Assembly (NCBI GenBank): GCA_903994455.1
Contig: CAJEXI010000004.1
Location: 1 to 64,000, forward strand
Origin: an uncultured Chlorobiaceae bacterium
Lineage (GTDB): Bacteria; Bacteroidota; Chlorobiia; Chlorobiales; Chlorobiaceae
Reading direction: 5' to 3'
Length of the DNA stretch: 64,000 nt
Shown: in pieces, positions 1 through 8,048 of the stretch
Layout of the letters: each line of letters opens with the position of its first letter
Numbering within the stretch: the first letter of the stretch is position 1
Notes under the pieces: model-generated
Databases searched by the model: none
Told to the model about the DNA's origin: nothing
Seen by the model: only the letters and a program-made list of their open reading frames with translations
Program-made: the position numbers and the translations under genes

Positions 1-1096
1 GTCCTGCCTCACGGCACGCTTTGATGATTTGCATACTCCCGCGACCGGCTTTTTCCATAAGTCCTCGCAAATAGAGTACATGTGCGATATCCGGGTTTCT
101 GAGCACCGAGATGTGACCCTTGGAAAGAGTTTCGACCGTTACGCCGTCCGGCAGACTTCCGGAGTTCCAGATTTCCATGCGATGAGGATAAATATGAATA
201 CTGATTCCTCCAGAAGGTGAGGTGTAATCACGATGTGCAAAGGCGTTGATGAGTGCTTCACGAACAGCAAATTCGGGATAGATCGGAACGTCTTCGCGCT
301 GAGGGGTTCCTTTTCGGAAATGGGCGCGTGTTTGCGTATTGCGGACAATAAATGCAAAAGCTTGCTCAAATACCCAGTGCAGTGGCCCTTCGATCGATTT
401 CATGTCGGAAAAGGTATCCCCGGTTTTATCTGACTGGTAACAGATTGCGCGAACGCGGGTCTGGGGATAGCGGAGTGCTGGATTACGGGTAAAGAGTACA
501 TCACCCCCTTGCGTAAGGCGCCCGTAACGGGCCATGGCAAGATCTTCAAGCACGTCAGCCAGATTATCAGCATTCCGAAAAAAAGCACGATGAACCTTTT
601 GGGCATCACGAACCGTTGCGGAGACTTCGCCTTGATCGAGCTCACTATCCAGTTCTGCCAGAGAGCTGCGTCGCTCCCACCGTTCGGGTTTAATCTGCTG
701 GCGCATCACCATGTCACGGATGGTCTCAATATCCGCTTTTTTTGTTGTTGATCCGGAGCGGATATAGATGGTGTCGTGGTAAGCGTAGGGTAGATCCTTT
801 CCGGCGGGCACTTCGAGCACAAAAACGGGTTTGCCTTCCAGCGTGCGCATTTCAACCGATACAAGCGCTTTTGGTGACAGTTTTTCATGAATCTGTTTTT
901 CCAGCATCGCAAGACCATCGTTATCGACACCGGTAATATCGCCATTATCCTCTACACCGCATACAACATAGCCTCCACCTGAGTTGAGAAATCCGCAGAC
1001 ATCACGCCCTGCAAGAGAACTTTTTGCTGATGCCTTGTATACGATACGCTGATTTTCACCAAGAAGAAGCAGTTCCCGAATTTTGTCCTGATTCAT
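1..1096 (-). CDS. AlbA_2/Schlafen-type putative DNA-binding protein, 3' end outside window
   Basis: Partial gene of 365 codons; the C-terminus runs off the left edge. The N-terminus holds an AlbA_2-type domain (motifs CGFLNSGGGYVVCGVEDNG and GKPVFVLEVPAGKDLPYAY). A later part resembles the HATPase-like C-terminal domain of this family (VREALINAFAHRDYTSP, then ADIAHVL-like and GRGSQII motifs). The start at 1096 is backed by a strong Shine-Dalgarno (AAAGGAGG), and it overlaps the stop of the DUF4062 gene by 4 bp (ATGA), so the genes are translationally coupled. Such proteins are often accessory genes of type I restriction-modification loci. Whether it regulates the locus or acts as a defence effector is not visible. 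Confidence 0.8.
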   Translation of the reverse strand, partial: MNQDKIRELLLLGENQRIVYKASAKSSLAGRDVCGFLNSGGGYVVCGVEDNGDITGVDNDGLAMLEKQIHEKLSPKALVSVEMRTLEGKPVFVLEVPAGKDLPYAYHDTIYIRSGSTTKKADIETIRDMVMRQQIKPERWERRSSLAELDSELDQGEVSATVRDAQKVHRAFFRNADNLADVLEDLAMARYGRLTQGGDVLFTRNPALRYPQTRVRAICYQSDKTGDTFSDMKSIEGPLHWVFEQAFAFIVRNTQTRAHFRKGTPQREDVPIYPEFAVREALINAFAHRDYTSPSGGISIHIYPHRMEIWNSGSLPDGVTVETLSKGHISVLRNPDIAHVLYLRGLMEKAGRGSMQIIKACREAG

Positions 1097-1728
1097 GATA
1101 TGCCTCCTTTATTAAGGGTGGAAATTCTGTTTTTGAAGTTCTCTTCAACAAACAGTTCTACCTCTTGATAGCGGGAAAACTGTGACGTTACAAACAATGA
1201 GCTCTCTTCAACTGTCCGATATTTCTGCACCCAGTTTCCATGCCGTTCAGCCAAAGCAGTCCCGTCAACAATAGCCTCTTCATAAAGATCAAGCACTCTC
1301 AGGTCATCCATAATATCGCTCTTTTTGAGTGTGAGCTTTTCCCGGCCAGCTTTTTTCGCATAATCAAGATTTTTTAATAGTGACCAAGCAAAGACCACAT
1401 GATCGTGAGCCAAAAGCCAGCGATTTTTTTTCAACGCAATGGCTTTACGAATCTCCTGATGGGTAATGGAGAGGCTTTGTGGATCTTTCTCGTCCTGTCC
1501 GCTGCCGTACCTTGTCGTAATAATGCCCAAAAAGAGGTCGCACTTTTCTACGGCAACAAGGCAGTTGTCGAAGGCTGTACGGTTGGAGAACACTGGCACC
1601 GTGCCTTTGTGCGACATCCAGACCTCATAACCGTAATCAGTAAGCAGGGTATAGATGCGATCAAGCAGCTCTTCAATGCCATACACTGTTGAAGAGACCA
1701 TGATGATAAGTTTTTTCTTTCCCTTCAT
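1093..1728 (-). CDS. DUF4062 domain protein
   Basis: 211 aa. The N-terminus (MVSSTVYGIEELLDRIYTLL, then YEVWMSHKGTVPVFS and CDLFLGIITTRYGSG) has the alternating strand-helix pattern of DUF4062, a Rossmann/TIR-like domain found in NTPase-based conflict systems and beside restriction-modification genes. It sits 3 bp after hsdM-A and overlaps the next gene by 4 bp, so it belongs to the same operon. Enzymatic activity cannot be read from the sequence. A second DUF4062-like domain occurs inside the large DGR target protein at 43284-47453. Confidence 0.75.
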   Translation of the reverse strand: MKGKKKLIIMVSSTVYGIEELLDRIYTLLTDYGYEVWMSHKGTVPVFSNRTAFDNCLVAVEKCDLFLGIITTRYGSGQDEKDPQSLSITHQEIRKAIALKKNRWLLAHDHVVFAWSLLKNLDYAKKAGREKLTLKKSDIMDDLRVLDLYEEAIVDGTALAERHGNWVQKYRTVEESSLFVTSQFSRYQEVELFVEENFKNRISTLNKGGIS

Positions 1729-1731
1729 GTG

Positions 1732-3255
1732 TCATTCCTGTTGTTCTTTTTCAAACATAGTCAAAAGTCCATTCATAGACTTCCGCAAAGCAATCGAACT
1801 CTCCTGCCACTCGGCAATTGCCTGTTTCAGGGAATCTTGACCGTATGTGTCGGGCTGTTCTGAGAGCGTCAGTTGCTGTTTGCTGGCTGTTCGCACGTAG
1901 AGCGGAATACTGAGATTGCTCCCTTTCTCGCGAATCTCCTCATTGGTGGCCACACGGGCAAAGCCATCCTCATCGGCAAAGGTGTGCCATGCGGCGACAA
2001 TGCGCTCGATGTGTTCATCCGTCAAAAAGCTCTGCGCCCGTTCGCGGGTCACTTCGTTGATGGCGTTGATGAAAAGCACCCTGTTTCGGCGCTCTTTTGG
2101 CTTGTTCATGCGGCAGATGACGATGCAAGCCTCCATCGGGGAGTTGTAAAAGAGGTTGGGGCCCAATCCCAGCACGCACTCTACCACATCATGAGCAACC
2201 AGCTTTTCGCGCATGGCCGACTCTTCGTTGCGGAAGAGGACGCCGTGGGGAAAAAGGATGGCGCATCGGCCTGAGCTGCTGTTCATGCTCTTGATAATGT
2301 GCTGCCAGAAGGCATAATCGGCGCGGCCCTGCGAGGGGGTGCCGTAGATGTTCCGCCCCCAGGGATCGGTCGCCCAGGCGCTTCGATCCCACTGCTTGAT
2401 GGAGTAGGGTGGATTGGCAAGCACCACATCAAACTGCATCAGGCGGTCGCCCTCAACAAAAAGGGGATTGGTAAGGGTGTCATCGCGCACAATACGGAAG
2501 TCTTCGATACCGTGGAGAAAGAGGTTCATGCGGCCAATCGCCGAGGTGAGCAGGTTGCGTTCCTGCCCAAAGAGGCGGAGATTGCGCCACTCCTTGTTCT
2601 GGCGTTTCAGGTGCATGACGGCTGAGAGCAGCATCCCGGCTGAGCCGCAGGTGGGGTCGTAGATTGACTCTCCCTGTTTGGGCTCAAGCATTTCGGTCAT
2701 CAGGTGAACCACGGTGCGATTGGTGTAGAACTCTGCTGCGGTGTGGCCGGAGTCGTCGGCAAATTTTTTGATGAGGAACTCGTAGCCGATACCGAGCTCA
2801 TCTTCGGGGCAGTTGACGAGTGAGAGGGTTTGCGAGCTGAAATGCTCTATCAGTTCGCGAAGTGTATGGTCTGCCAAACGCTCCTTGTTGCTCCATTGGG
2901 CATCACCGAAGACTCCGTAGAGGGTCTCCTGATTGGCGCTCTCTATCTCCCGCAATGCGCTCTGGATCGACTTGCCGACATTGTGTACCCTGGTGCGGGT
3001 GACCTGCCAATGAGCATCGGCGGGTATCTGGAAACGGTGTTGCTCAGGCAGTTCGGCATAGTTCCGGTCGCCGCCGGAGAGTTCCAGCGCCTCGGCGCTC
3101 TCTTCGTCATGAACGTCGCAGAGGCGTTTGTAGAAAAGCAGGGGGAAGATGAACTGCTTGTAATCTCCGGCATCGATATAGCCACGCAGGAGGGATGCGG
3201 CGCCCCAGAGGTAGGATTCGAGATCCGACAGGGAGAGGGTTCTCTTTTTGTTCAC
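1732..3255 (-). CDS. hsdM: Type I restriction-modification DNA methyltransferase subunit M (paralogue A)
   Basis: 507 aa, normal for HsdM. It has an N-terminal HsdM helical domain (residues ~8-140) and an N6-adenine methylase domain with the SAM-binding motif DPTCGSAGMLL (~200-210) and catalytic motif NPPY (281-284). HsdM normally acts as a dimer with HsdS to methylate adenine in a split recognition site. The start overlaps the stop of paralogue B by 4 bp. The two are clearly divergent (NPPY against NPPF; SAM loops differ), so they are not a recent duplicate pair. No hsdS or full hsdR is seen in the window; they may lie left of position 1. Confidence 0.92.
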   Translation of the reverse strand: MNKKRTLSLSDLESYLWGAASLLRGYIDAGDYKQFIFPLLFYKRLCDVHDEESAEALELSGGDRNYAELPEQHRFQIPADAHWQVTRTRVHNVGKSIQSALREIESANQETLYGVFGDAQWSNKERLADHTLRELIEHFSSQTLSLVNCPEDELGIGYEFLIKKFADDSGHTAAEFYTNRTVVHLMTEMLEPKQGESIYDPTCGSAGMLLSAVMHLKRQNKEWRNLRLFGQERNLLTSAIGRMNLFLHGIEDFRIVRDDTLTNPLFVEGDRLMQFDVVLANPPYSIKQWDRSAWATDPWGRNIYGTPSQGRADYAFWQHIIKSMNSSSGRCAILFPHGVLFRNEESAMREKLVAHDVVECVLGLGPNLFYNSPMEACIVICRMNKPKERRNRVLFINAINEVTRERAQSFLTDEHIERIVAAWHTFADEDGFARVATNEEIREKGSNLSIPLYVRTASKQQLTLSEQPDTYGQDSLKQAIAEWQESSIALRKSMNGLLTMFEKEQQE

Positions 3256-4763
3256 AGCAAACCCTCCCGAATCAACAGCTCTTTGAGATGATCTTCGGCA
3301 GCCCAGGCGGCACCGAGAGAGAGCTTGAGATTCTCCACGGCTTGTTCAACGGTCAGGGTTTCCTCTTCTATGAGAGGTGCAACATAGCGCGGAATGTTCA
3401 GGTTGAAATCGTTCTCCCGAATTTCATCAAGGGGAACTACCCGGCAAATTCCCTCTACATCCTGAAAGTCATGATACCAGCGGTGGATGTTGGTGACATG
3501 TTCCGCCAGCAACTCGTTTTGCGCCCGGCAGGTTTTGAACTCTCGGGAGGCATCAATGAAGAGAATCTTCTGACGATGCGCCCGGGGTTTGGTGTCACGA
3601 AAAACCAGTGTGCAGGCGGCCAGACCAGTGCCGTAAAAGAGGTTGGAGCCAAGGCCAATGACCGCTTCGAGCTTGTCCATCTCCACCAGTTTGCGGCGGA
3701 TTTGACCCTCTTTCGACATGCGGAAGAGCACGCCATGAGGCAGCACCACCGCCATGCGCCCCTTTTTTGGGGCCATCGACTTGATCATGTGCTGCACCCA
3801 TGCGAAGTCGCCTGATTTTGCGGGTGGCAGCCCGGCAAAGTCGCGCCCGTAAGGGTCGTTCGTCCAAGCATCTTCACCCCATCGGTCGAGCGAAAAGGGG
3901 GGATTGGCAATCACGCAGTCGAACGTAGCAAGGCTGTCGCCGGAATAGAAGGCGGGTTGGCGCAGGGTGTCGCCACGCTCAATATGAAAATCTTCCGCGC
4001 CGTGGAGGAAGAGGTTCATGCGGGCAATGGAGGAGGTGGTGAGGTTCTTTTCCTGACCGTAGAGTTTGCCGAGCATCAGTTTTTCGTCGCCGCCCTGCTC
4101 TTTGACGTGGTGCAGCGCTTCAAGCAGCATTCCACCGGTACCGCAGGCGGGGTCGTAGACGCTCTCTCCAGCTTCAGGCGCCAGAATGCGCACCAGAAGA
4201 GCGACCACAGAACGGGGTGTGTAAAACTCTCCCGCTTTCTTGTTGGTGAGATCGGCAAATTTTTTGATCAGGTATTCGTAGGATTGACCAAGAATATCGG
4301 TTCTGCAATGTTCGTTGCCGAGATTGAGCGATGAAAAGTGCTCGATCAGATCTTTGAGAAGGGCATCAGAGAGGCGCTCCTTGTTGCTCCATTGGGCATC
4401 ACCAAAAATTCCGTGAAGGGTATCCGGGTTCGCCTGCTCAATGCTGCGCATGGCTTTCTGGAGTGCATGGCCGATGTTGGTGCTTCTGGAGCGAACGTCG
4501 TTCCAGTGGCACTCTTCGGGCACCTGAAAGCGATGGTTCTCCGGAAAAAAGGCAAAATCGAGGTCACCGCCCGACTCTTCAAGCGCAACACCGAACTCTT
4601 CGTCGTAAACGTCGGAAAGGCGTTTGAAAAACAGGAGTGGAAAAATGTACGTTTTGAAATCAGCGGCATCAACCGGTCCCCGCAGGATATTGGCCGCCTC
4701 CCAGAGGTGACTGGAGAGTGTTCCTGGCAGGATCGCAGGATCATTTTCGCTCTGTTGCCTCAT
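3252..4763 (-). CDS. hsdM: Type I restriction-modification DNA methyltransferase subunit M (paralogue B)
   Basis: 503 aa. It has the N-terminal HsdM domain (LSSHLWEAANILRG from ~residue 16), SAM-binding loop DPACGTGGMLL (204-214) and catalytic NPPF (287-290). It is the first gene of the operon hsdM-B, hsdM-A, DUF4062, AlbA_2, all overlapping or nearly so. A decayed near-identical copy lies at 8049-9136. Two different HsdM proteins in tandem suggest either a heterodimer or two specificities; this is inference. Confidence 0.92.
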   Translation of the reverse strand: MRQQSENDPAILPGTLSSHLWEAANILRGPVDAADFKTYIFPLLFFKRLSDVYDEEFGVALEESGGDLDFAFFPENHRFQVPEECHWNDVRSRSTNIGHALQKAMRSIEQANPDTLHGIFGDAQWSNKERLSDALLKDLIEHFSSLNLGNEHCRTDILGQSYEYLIKKFADLTNKKAGEFYTPRSVVALLVRILAPEAGESVYDPACGTGGMLLEALHHVKEQGGDEKLMLGKLYGQEKNLTTSSIARMNLFLHGAEDFHIERGDTLRQPAFYSGDSLATFDCVIANPPFSLDRWGEDAWTNDPYGRDFAGLPPAKSGDFAWVQHMIKSMAPKKGRMAVVLPHGVLFRMSKEGQIRRKLVEMDKLEAVIGLGSNLFYGTGLAACTLVFRDTKPRAHRQKILFIDASREFKTCRAQNELLAEHVTNIHRWYHDFQDVEGICRVVPLDEIRENDFNLNIPRYVAPLIEEETLTVEQAVENLKLSLGAAWAAEDHLKELLIREGLL

Positions 4764-5099
4764 GGAGTTTCAATAAAGGGTTTCTTTTCTTGTTCCAAAG
4801 CGGCGTTCAAGCAGCCTTTTCAGTAATCTGGATTTTTCCTTGGTCATACTAATTTGCTCTATGCTCGTAATGTATTCTGCTTTTTCTTTATCCTCAATTT
4901 TAATTTAGGAGAGTGGGTATTATCTGCATCATAAAAGCCCTGCTATACTTTATTCTTTTGATTACTATAAAGAGAAGTCAATGGTTAATTTGGATGGAAG
5001 CCTTCTGTTGAGCAAAAAGGGAGTTCGGTCCCCTGATGCATCAGAATTTTGTCCGCCGACGGGCATTTGCATTAAGTTCCTCAGTAATGGGGGCTTTTT
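4764..5099. other. Non-coding stretch upstream of the hsdM operon
   Basis: About 336 bp between the first hsdM and an antitoxin gene. It must hold the operon promoter on the minus strand. I see AT-rich sequence and a TTGACT at 4981-4976, but no -10 box at good spacing, so I do not call a promoter. No gene is recognisable. Confidence 0.4.
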
Positions 5100-5390
5100 T
5101 TAAGCTTGGTTCGATTTTACGACAATCTTAACTCCGAGTGCGTGTAGCACGGTTCTGATCGTTTCAAACCGTGGGTGCGATCCTAATCTCAACGCCTTAT
5201 AGAGGCTTTCGCGGCCCAGGCCTGTTTCTTTTGCTATTTCAGTCATTCCACGAGCTTTTGCAACGTCTCCTATAGCGGAAATAAATACATCAGGATTCTC
5301 TGATTCTGCCGCAGCAGAAAGATAGCCCTCGATAACTTCTTCGTTGTCGAGATAATCAGCTATATCAAATGGAGTGCATGCAGGTTTCAT
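5100..5390 (-). CDS. Addiction-module antitoxin, HTH family (HigA-like)
   Basis: 96 aa. It has the typical layout of the 'addiction module antidote' family: N-terminal F-DIADYLDNEEVI segment, then a helix-turn-helix (MTEIAKETGLGRESLYKALR, ~residues 50-69), then a C-terminal LGVKIVVK strand. Such proteins bind a RelE/HigB-type toxin and repress their own operon. The upstream toxin gene overlaps the start by 1 bp (TAATG) but is truncated at its 5' end, so the antitoxin appears orphaned. Confidence 0.8.
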   Translation of the reverse strand: MKPACTPFDIADYLDNEEVIEGYLSAAAESENPDVFISAIGDVAKARGMTEIAKETGLGRESLYKALRLGSHPRFETIRTVLHALGVKIVVKSNQA

Positions 5391-5607
5391 TAATCATTCT
5401 CCTTAAGTTCTTGAGAGAGTCTTTTTGACCGGATAATATCTTTTGATTGCGTTGACTTATCTCCACCCGCCAACAGGATGTAAGTCGTATCCCCTATTCT
5501 GGTGTAGGACACTCGATAACCTGGGTCTACATCAATCTTCATTTCTGAAACTCCTTCGCCGACAGGAGCGCAGTTACCAAAGTTGCCAAACTGCTCGTAT
5601 CGTCCAC
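5390..5607 (-). pseudogene. Truncated RelE/HigB-type addiction-module killer protein
   Basis: The frame just upstream of the antitoxin reads FGNFGNCAPVGEGVSEMKID, then GYRVSYTRIGDTTYILLAGG and DKSTQSKDI. This is the C-terminal two thirds of the 'addiction module killer protein' family. The normal N-terminus with its start is missing: upstream the frame becomes unrelated, and a hairpin terminator (5620-5654) sits there. I infer a 5' truncation that inactivates the toxin. Confidence 0.6.
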
Positions 5608-5619
5608 ACTGCTGTACAG

Positions 5620-5654
5620 AAAGCCTGCAAGTTTAGTGCTTGCGGGCTTTTTTT
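5620..5654 (+). terminator. Orphan rho-independent terminator
   Basis: Stem AAGCCTGCAAG / CTTGCGGGCTT with a 7-nt loop, followed by a T run. No plus-strand gene precedes it, so it is probably left from a lost gene. Confidence 0.6.
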
Positions 5655-5708
5655 GTTCGTGGGGGCCCGAAACTCAATACCAGCTCCATTCTCATTGCTT
5701 TCGACCTG

Positions 5709-6243
5709 TCAATAGTACTGCCGGATATAGCCATAAGCCTTGTCAAACAAGTCCTGGTCTTTGATCTGGTATTTCACGTAAATCACTTTGCGGAGCGCCC
5801 TCTGCACTTCGCGTTCTCCGGCTTTGGTGCTTTGCCATCCAGGGAAACGAACCAGACGGACAATTTCGTCGATGTCGGTCACGATTCGCTCAACAACCAT
5901 TGGCGTTGTTACATTTTTTACCTCAGCCAGGAGCTCGGTCAGAGCCGCTTTTGTCTTGCTTTGCTCATCGGGAGGGGTGACCTCTTTCTCGGCCTGTAAC
6001 ACCTCCTTTGCGAGCATCAGCAGCTCGCTCCTTATCGCTGGGAATCTGCTTGACCAAAGAGAGCAAAGGCTTGCTGGCGATGCTGGTGCGGCCGTAAAGA
6101 ATCTTTTCCAGATCATTGGCCAAAAGGTAATGGCGCTTTTCCCGCTCTTCCCGAATGACCTCCTCTGATACTTGCCGGAAAGACTCATAATTTCCGTCAG
6201 CTCCCGACGTTACTAGTTTTCTCAGTAACTCGCCAGATGCCAT
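5709..6243 (-). pseudogene. Chimeric relic: AAA-ATPase N-terminus joined out of frame to HsdR C-terminus
   Basis: Two frames make one broken gene. From 6243 to about 6030 the product (MASGELLRKLV, then EEVIREEREKRHYLLANDLE and RILYGR-like) resembles the N-terminal segment of stand-alone AAA family ATPases. From about 6030 to 5709, in another frame, it reads VVERIVTDIDEIVRLVRFPG, GEREVQRALRK and LFDKAYGYIRQYY-stop, the hallmark C-terminus of type I restriction subunit HsdR. The join looks like a deletion or recombination junction. It indicates that an hsdR gene once stood here. Not expected to be functional. Confidence 0.65.
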
Positions 6244-6271
6244 TTTTTCCCTCCGAGTAACATGCCTGAAT

Positions 6272-6392
6272 TCATTGATTGTCTATCCCTGAAGGTAACG
6301 AATCAGCAGTTAACGTTCTAATAATTGCTCCATAGATACGCGGCATAGCCATCGAACTTTCCTGCCACTCGGCAACAGCTTGTAGTATCATG
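6272..6392 (-). pseudogene. hsdM C-terminal fragment
   Basis: The minus frame reads LQAVAEWQESSMAM, matching LKQAIAEWQESSIAL near the C-terminus of hsdM-A, and the DNA (cctgccactcggcaa) also matches. A short relic of a second hsdM-A copy. Confidence 0.5.
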
Positions 6393-6490
6393 CAGAGAAA
6401 AAGCGTTTGTGAGCCATATATTTGTATTTTCTGCATCAATTTCATAATATTATGCAGAAAATGATCTTTTTCATAAAAAAAGAGATTACT

Positions 6491-6859
6491 ATGGAGAAGA
6501 GGTGGGCAGTTGACTTTTCCCTGGCAAACCATTCTGCTCTCCGCAGGTTCCAGAAGAACTATATGCAGGAGTATGCTTCATGCCTCAGAAATCTTGACAA
6601 GGTAATCATGTTGCTTGACGACGGCCACGCGTTGAACATGCTGAACCGTAACCCAGGTTTTTTCAGGTCAGAAAGAAAAGGCGTGTTTCGGGTGGGTCAG
6701 ACAGGTTTGGTTGGCGCAAAAGAAACCCGCTTGTATGTTTATCCTGTTGAGTCGGAAAAGGTTGTGTATGTCCTTGGTATAGGAACAAAAGAGAGCCAGG
6801 AATCGGACATAAACGAGGCGCACAGAACGGTGAAAAGCTTCAGGAAAGAGAACAGTTGA
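6491..6859 (+). CDS. RelE/HigB-type (Gp49-like) toxin
   Basis: 122 aa from ATG 6491; earlier in-frame ATGs from 6422 give an unconvincing N-terminal extension. The C-terminal half (ETRLYVYPVESEKVVYVLGI, then SDINEAHRTVKSF) fits the Gp49/RelE-like toxin fold, in which a ribosome-dependent mRNase domain ends in an 'I..A' helix. It is followed after 22 bp by an XRE antitoxin gene on the same strand: toxin-first order, as in higBA. Function is inferred from fold and order. Confidence 0.65.
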   Translation: MEKRWAVDFSLANHSALRRFQKNYMQEYASCLRNLDKVIMLLDDGHALNMLNRNPGFFRSERKGVFRVGQTGLVGAKETRLYVYPVESEKVVYVLGIGTKESQESDINEAHRTVKSFRKENS

Positions 6860-6881
6860 ACAACAAACAGGGGATAGAATA

Positions 6882-7469
6882 ATGGCTGAGAAGATGAGGT
6901 ATAAATCGGTAGCGGAAGCTGCGGCGTTTCTTGCTGTGGATGATACGGTTAAAAATCTTGTACAGGATGAGATTGACAACAGCCAAATCGTAAACAACCT
7001 TTTGCGGCTCAGACTGAGAAAAGGTGTAACACAAAAAGAGCTATCCAAGAGTATGGGGTGCGACTCGAGCAAGATATCAAGAATTGAAGCCGGTAATGAT
7101 TTGCAGTTGAAAATTGGTGACATCTCGCAGTATGCGTCAGCTCTTGGTGTCCAGATGAACTTGGTTTTTGAGGATACGACGCTTCCTGTAGCCGAGCAGA
7201 TTAAATGCAGTGTGTTTTCTATCCATGAAAAACTCGAGCAACTGGTCGGGTTGGCAAAGCAGGTTGACGGCGACGAGACCATTATAAACGCTATCAATGC
7301 GTTCTATAAGGAAGTGCTGTTTAATTTTCTTGTTAGGTTTGCTGATAGTCACGGCAGACTCCGGGTTGCTTCGGGGAGTACAAAATCTCCACTGAGCAAC
7401 GCACGAAATCAGCGCGATTTGCATAATGAGGAGGAGCCGGTGAGTGAGGCCCAAACGGAGACTTCGTAG
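6882..7469 (+). CDS. XRE-family helix-turn-helix antitoxin
   Basis: 195 aa. A clear HTH_3 domain spans ~residues 45-95 (LRLRKGVTQKELSKSMGCDS, SKISRIEAGNDLQLKIGDIS, ALGVQMNLVF). It likely neutralises the toxin encoded just upstream and autoregulates the pair. The last ~30 residues (after RVASGSTKS) are low-complexity and may be read-through into decayed DNA. The pair sits inside a graveyard of restriction-modification fragments. Confidence 0.75.
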   Translation: MAEKMRYKSVAEAAAFLAVDDTVKNLVQDEIDNSQIVNNLLRLRLRKGVTQKELSKSMGCDSSKISRIEAGNDLQLKIGDISQYASALGVQMNLVFEDTTLPVAEQIKCSVFSIHEKLEQLVGLAKQVDGDETIINAINAFYKEVLFNFLVRFADSHGRLRVASGSTKSPLSNARNQRDLHNEEEPVSEAQTETS

Positions 7470-7570
7470 CGCTGAAGCTATCGCCCTTCTGCAGGGCATC
7501 GGCATCCGTCAATGAAGCGCGAGTTTCATTGACGGTTTCGGGGAATCGGTTCACTACAGTTCGTGCCCAC

Positions 7571-7697
7571 TCATTCGCCACCCTGGCTTTTCCTGAGTGC
7601 CATGCGCCCCGATTCAGTCAGGCGGTATTGCTGCTTACTGCTTCTTGGTTTGTCGGGAATCGTCATTTCGATAACTCCGACTTCCAGTGCTGGTAAC
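7571..7697 (-). pseudogene. C-terminal relic of an AlbA_2/Fic-like protein
   Basis: The minus frame reads VIEMTIPDKPRSSKQQYRLT followed by ESGRMALRKSQGGE-stop. This winged-helix-like tail is typical of the C-terminus of AlbA_2 or Fic-related proteins. In the intact operon an AlbA_2 gene lies at the end of the hsdM cluster, so this is probably the end of the duplicated, decayed operon copy. Confidence 0.5.
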
Positions 7698-7714
7698 AGA
7701 TATGATAACATGGT

Positions 7715-7968
7715 TCCAGCAACGACGATGCAGAGCTGTTTGCGCATTATGCCTGGAACATGGCGTTATCCGAGAGCCTTTATACGCCGCTTCAGTGCCT
7801 GGAAGTCAGCCTCCGAAACAGTGTTCATGATGCTGCCACAGCACAGTTCAAAACTGATAGATGGTTTGATCTGCCCGGTGTACTCTCCCCGCAGGAAATG
7901 AACAAAGTTCAAGAGGCAAAAAATACTCTTGTAAAATGCAAAAAGCCACTCGATGCGGGAAGGGATAA
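7715..7968 (+). pseudogene. Abi-family (Abi_2) protein fragment
   Basis: The frame from ~7715 reads ELFAHYAWNMALSESLYTPL and then LEVSLRNSVHDAA. This is the conserved N-terminal motif of Abi-like (AbiD/F, Abi_2) abortive infection proteins. A stop (TAA 7706-7708) and a frame change precede it, and the C-terminal part is missing, replaced by an hsdM fragment at 7974. Not functional. Confidence 0.55.
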
Positions 7969-7973
7969 TCCCG

Positions 7974-8048
7974 GATTGACTCTCCCTGTTTTGGCTCAAG
8001 CATTTCGGTCATCAGGTGAACCACTGTTCGATTGGTGTAGAACTCTTT
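7974..8048 (-). pseudogene. Internal fragment of hsdM-A
   Basis: About 75 bp nearly identical to 2660-2733 of intact hsdM-A (codons around YTNRTVVHLMTEMLEPKQGES). It is joined directly to the 3' end of an hsdM-B copy. Confidence 0.7.
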
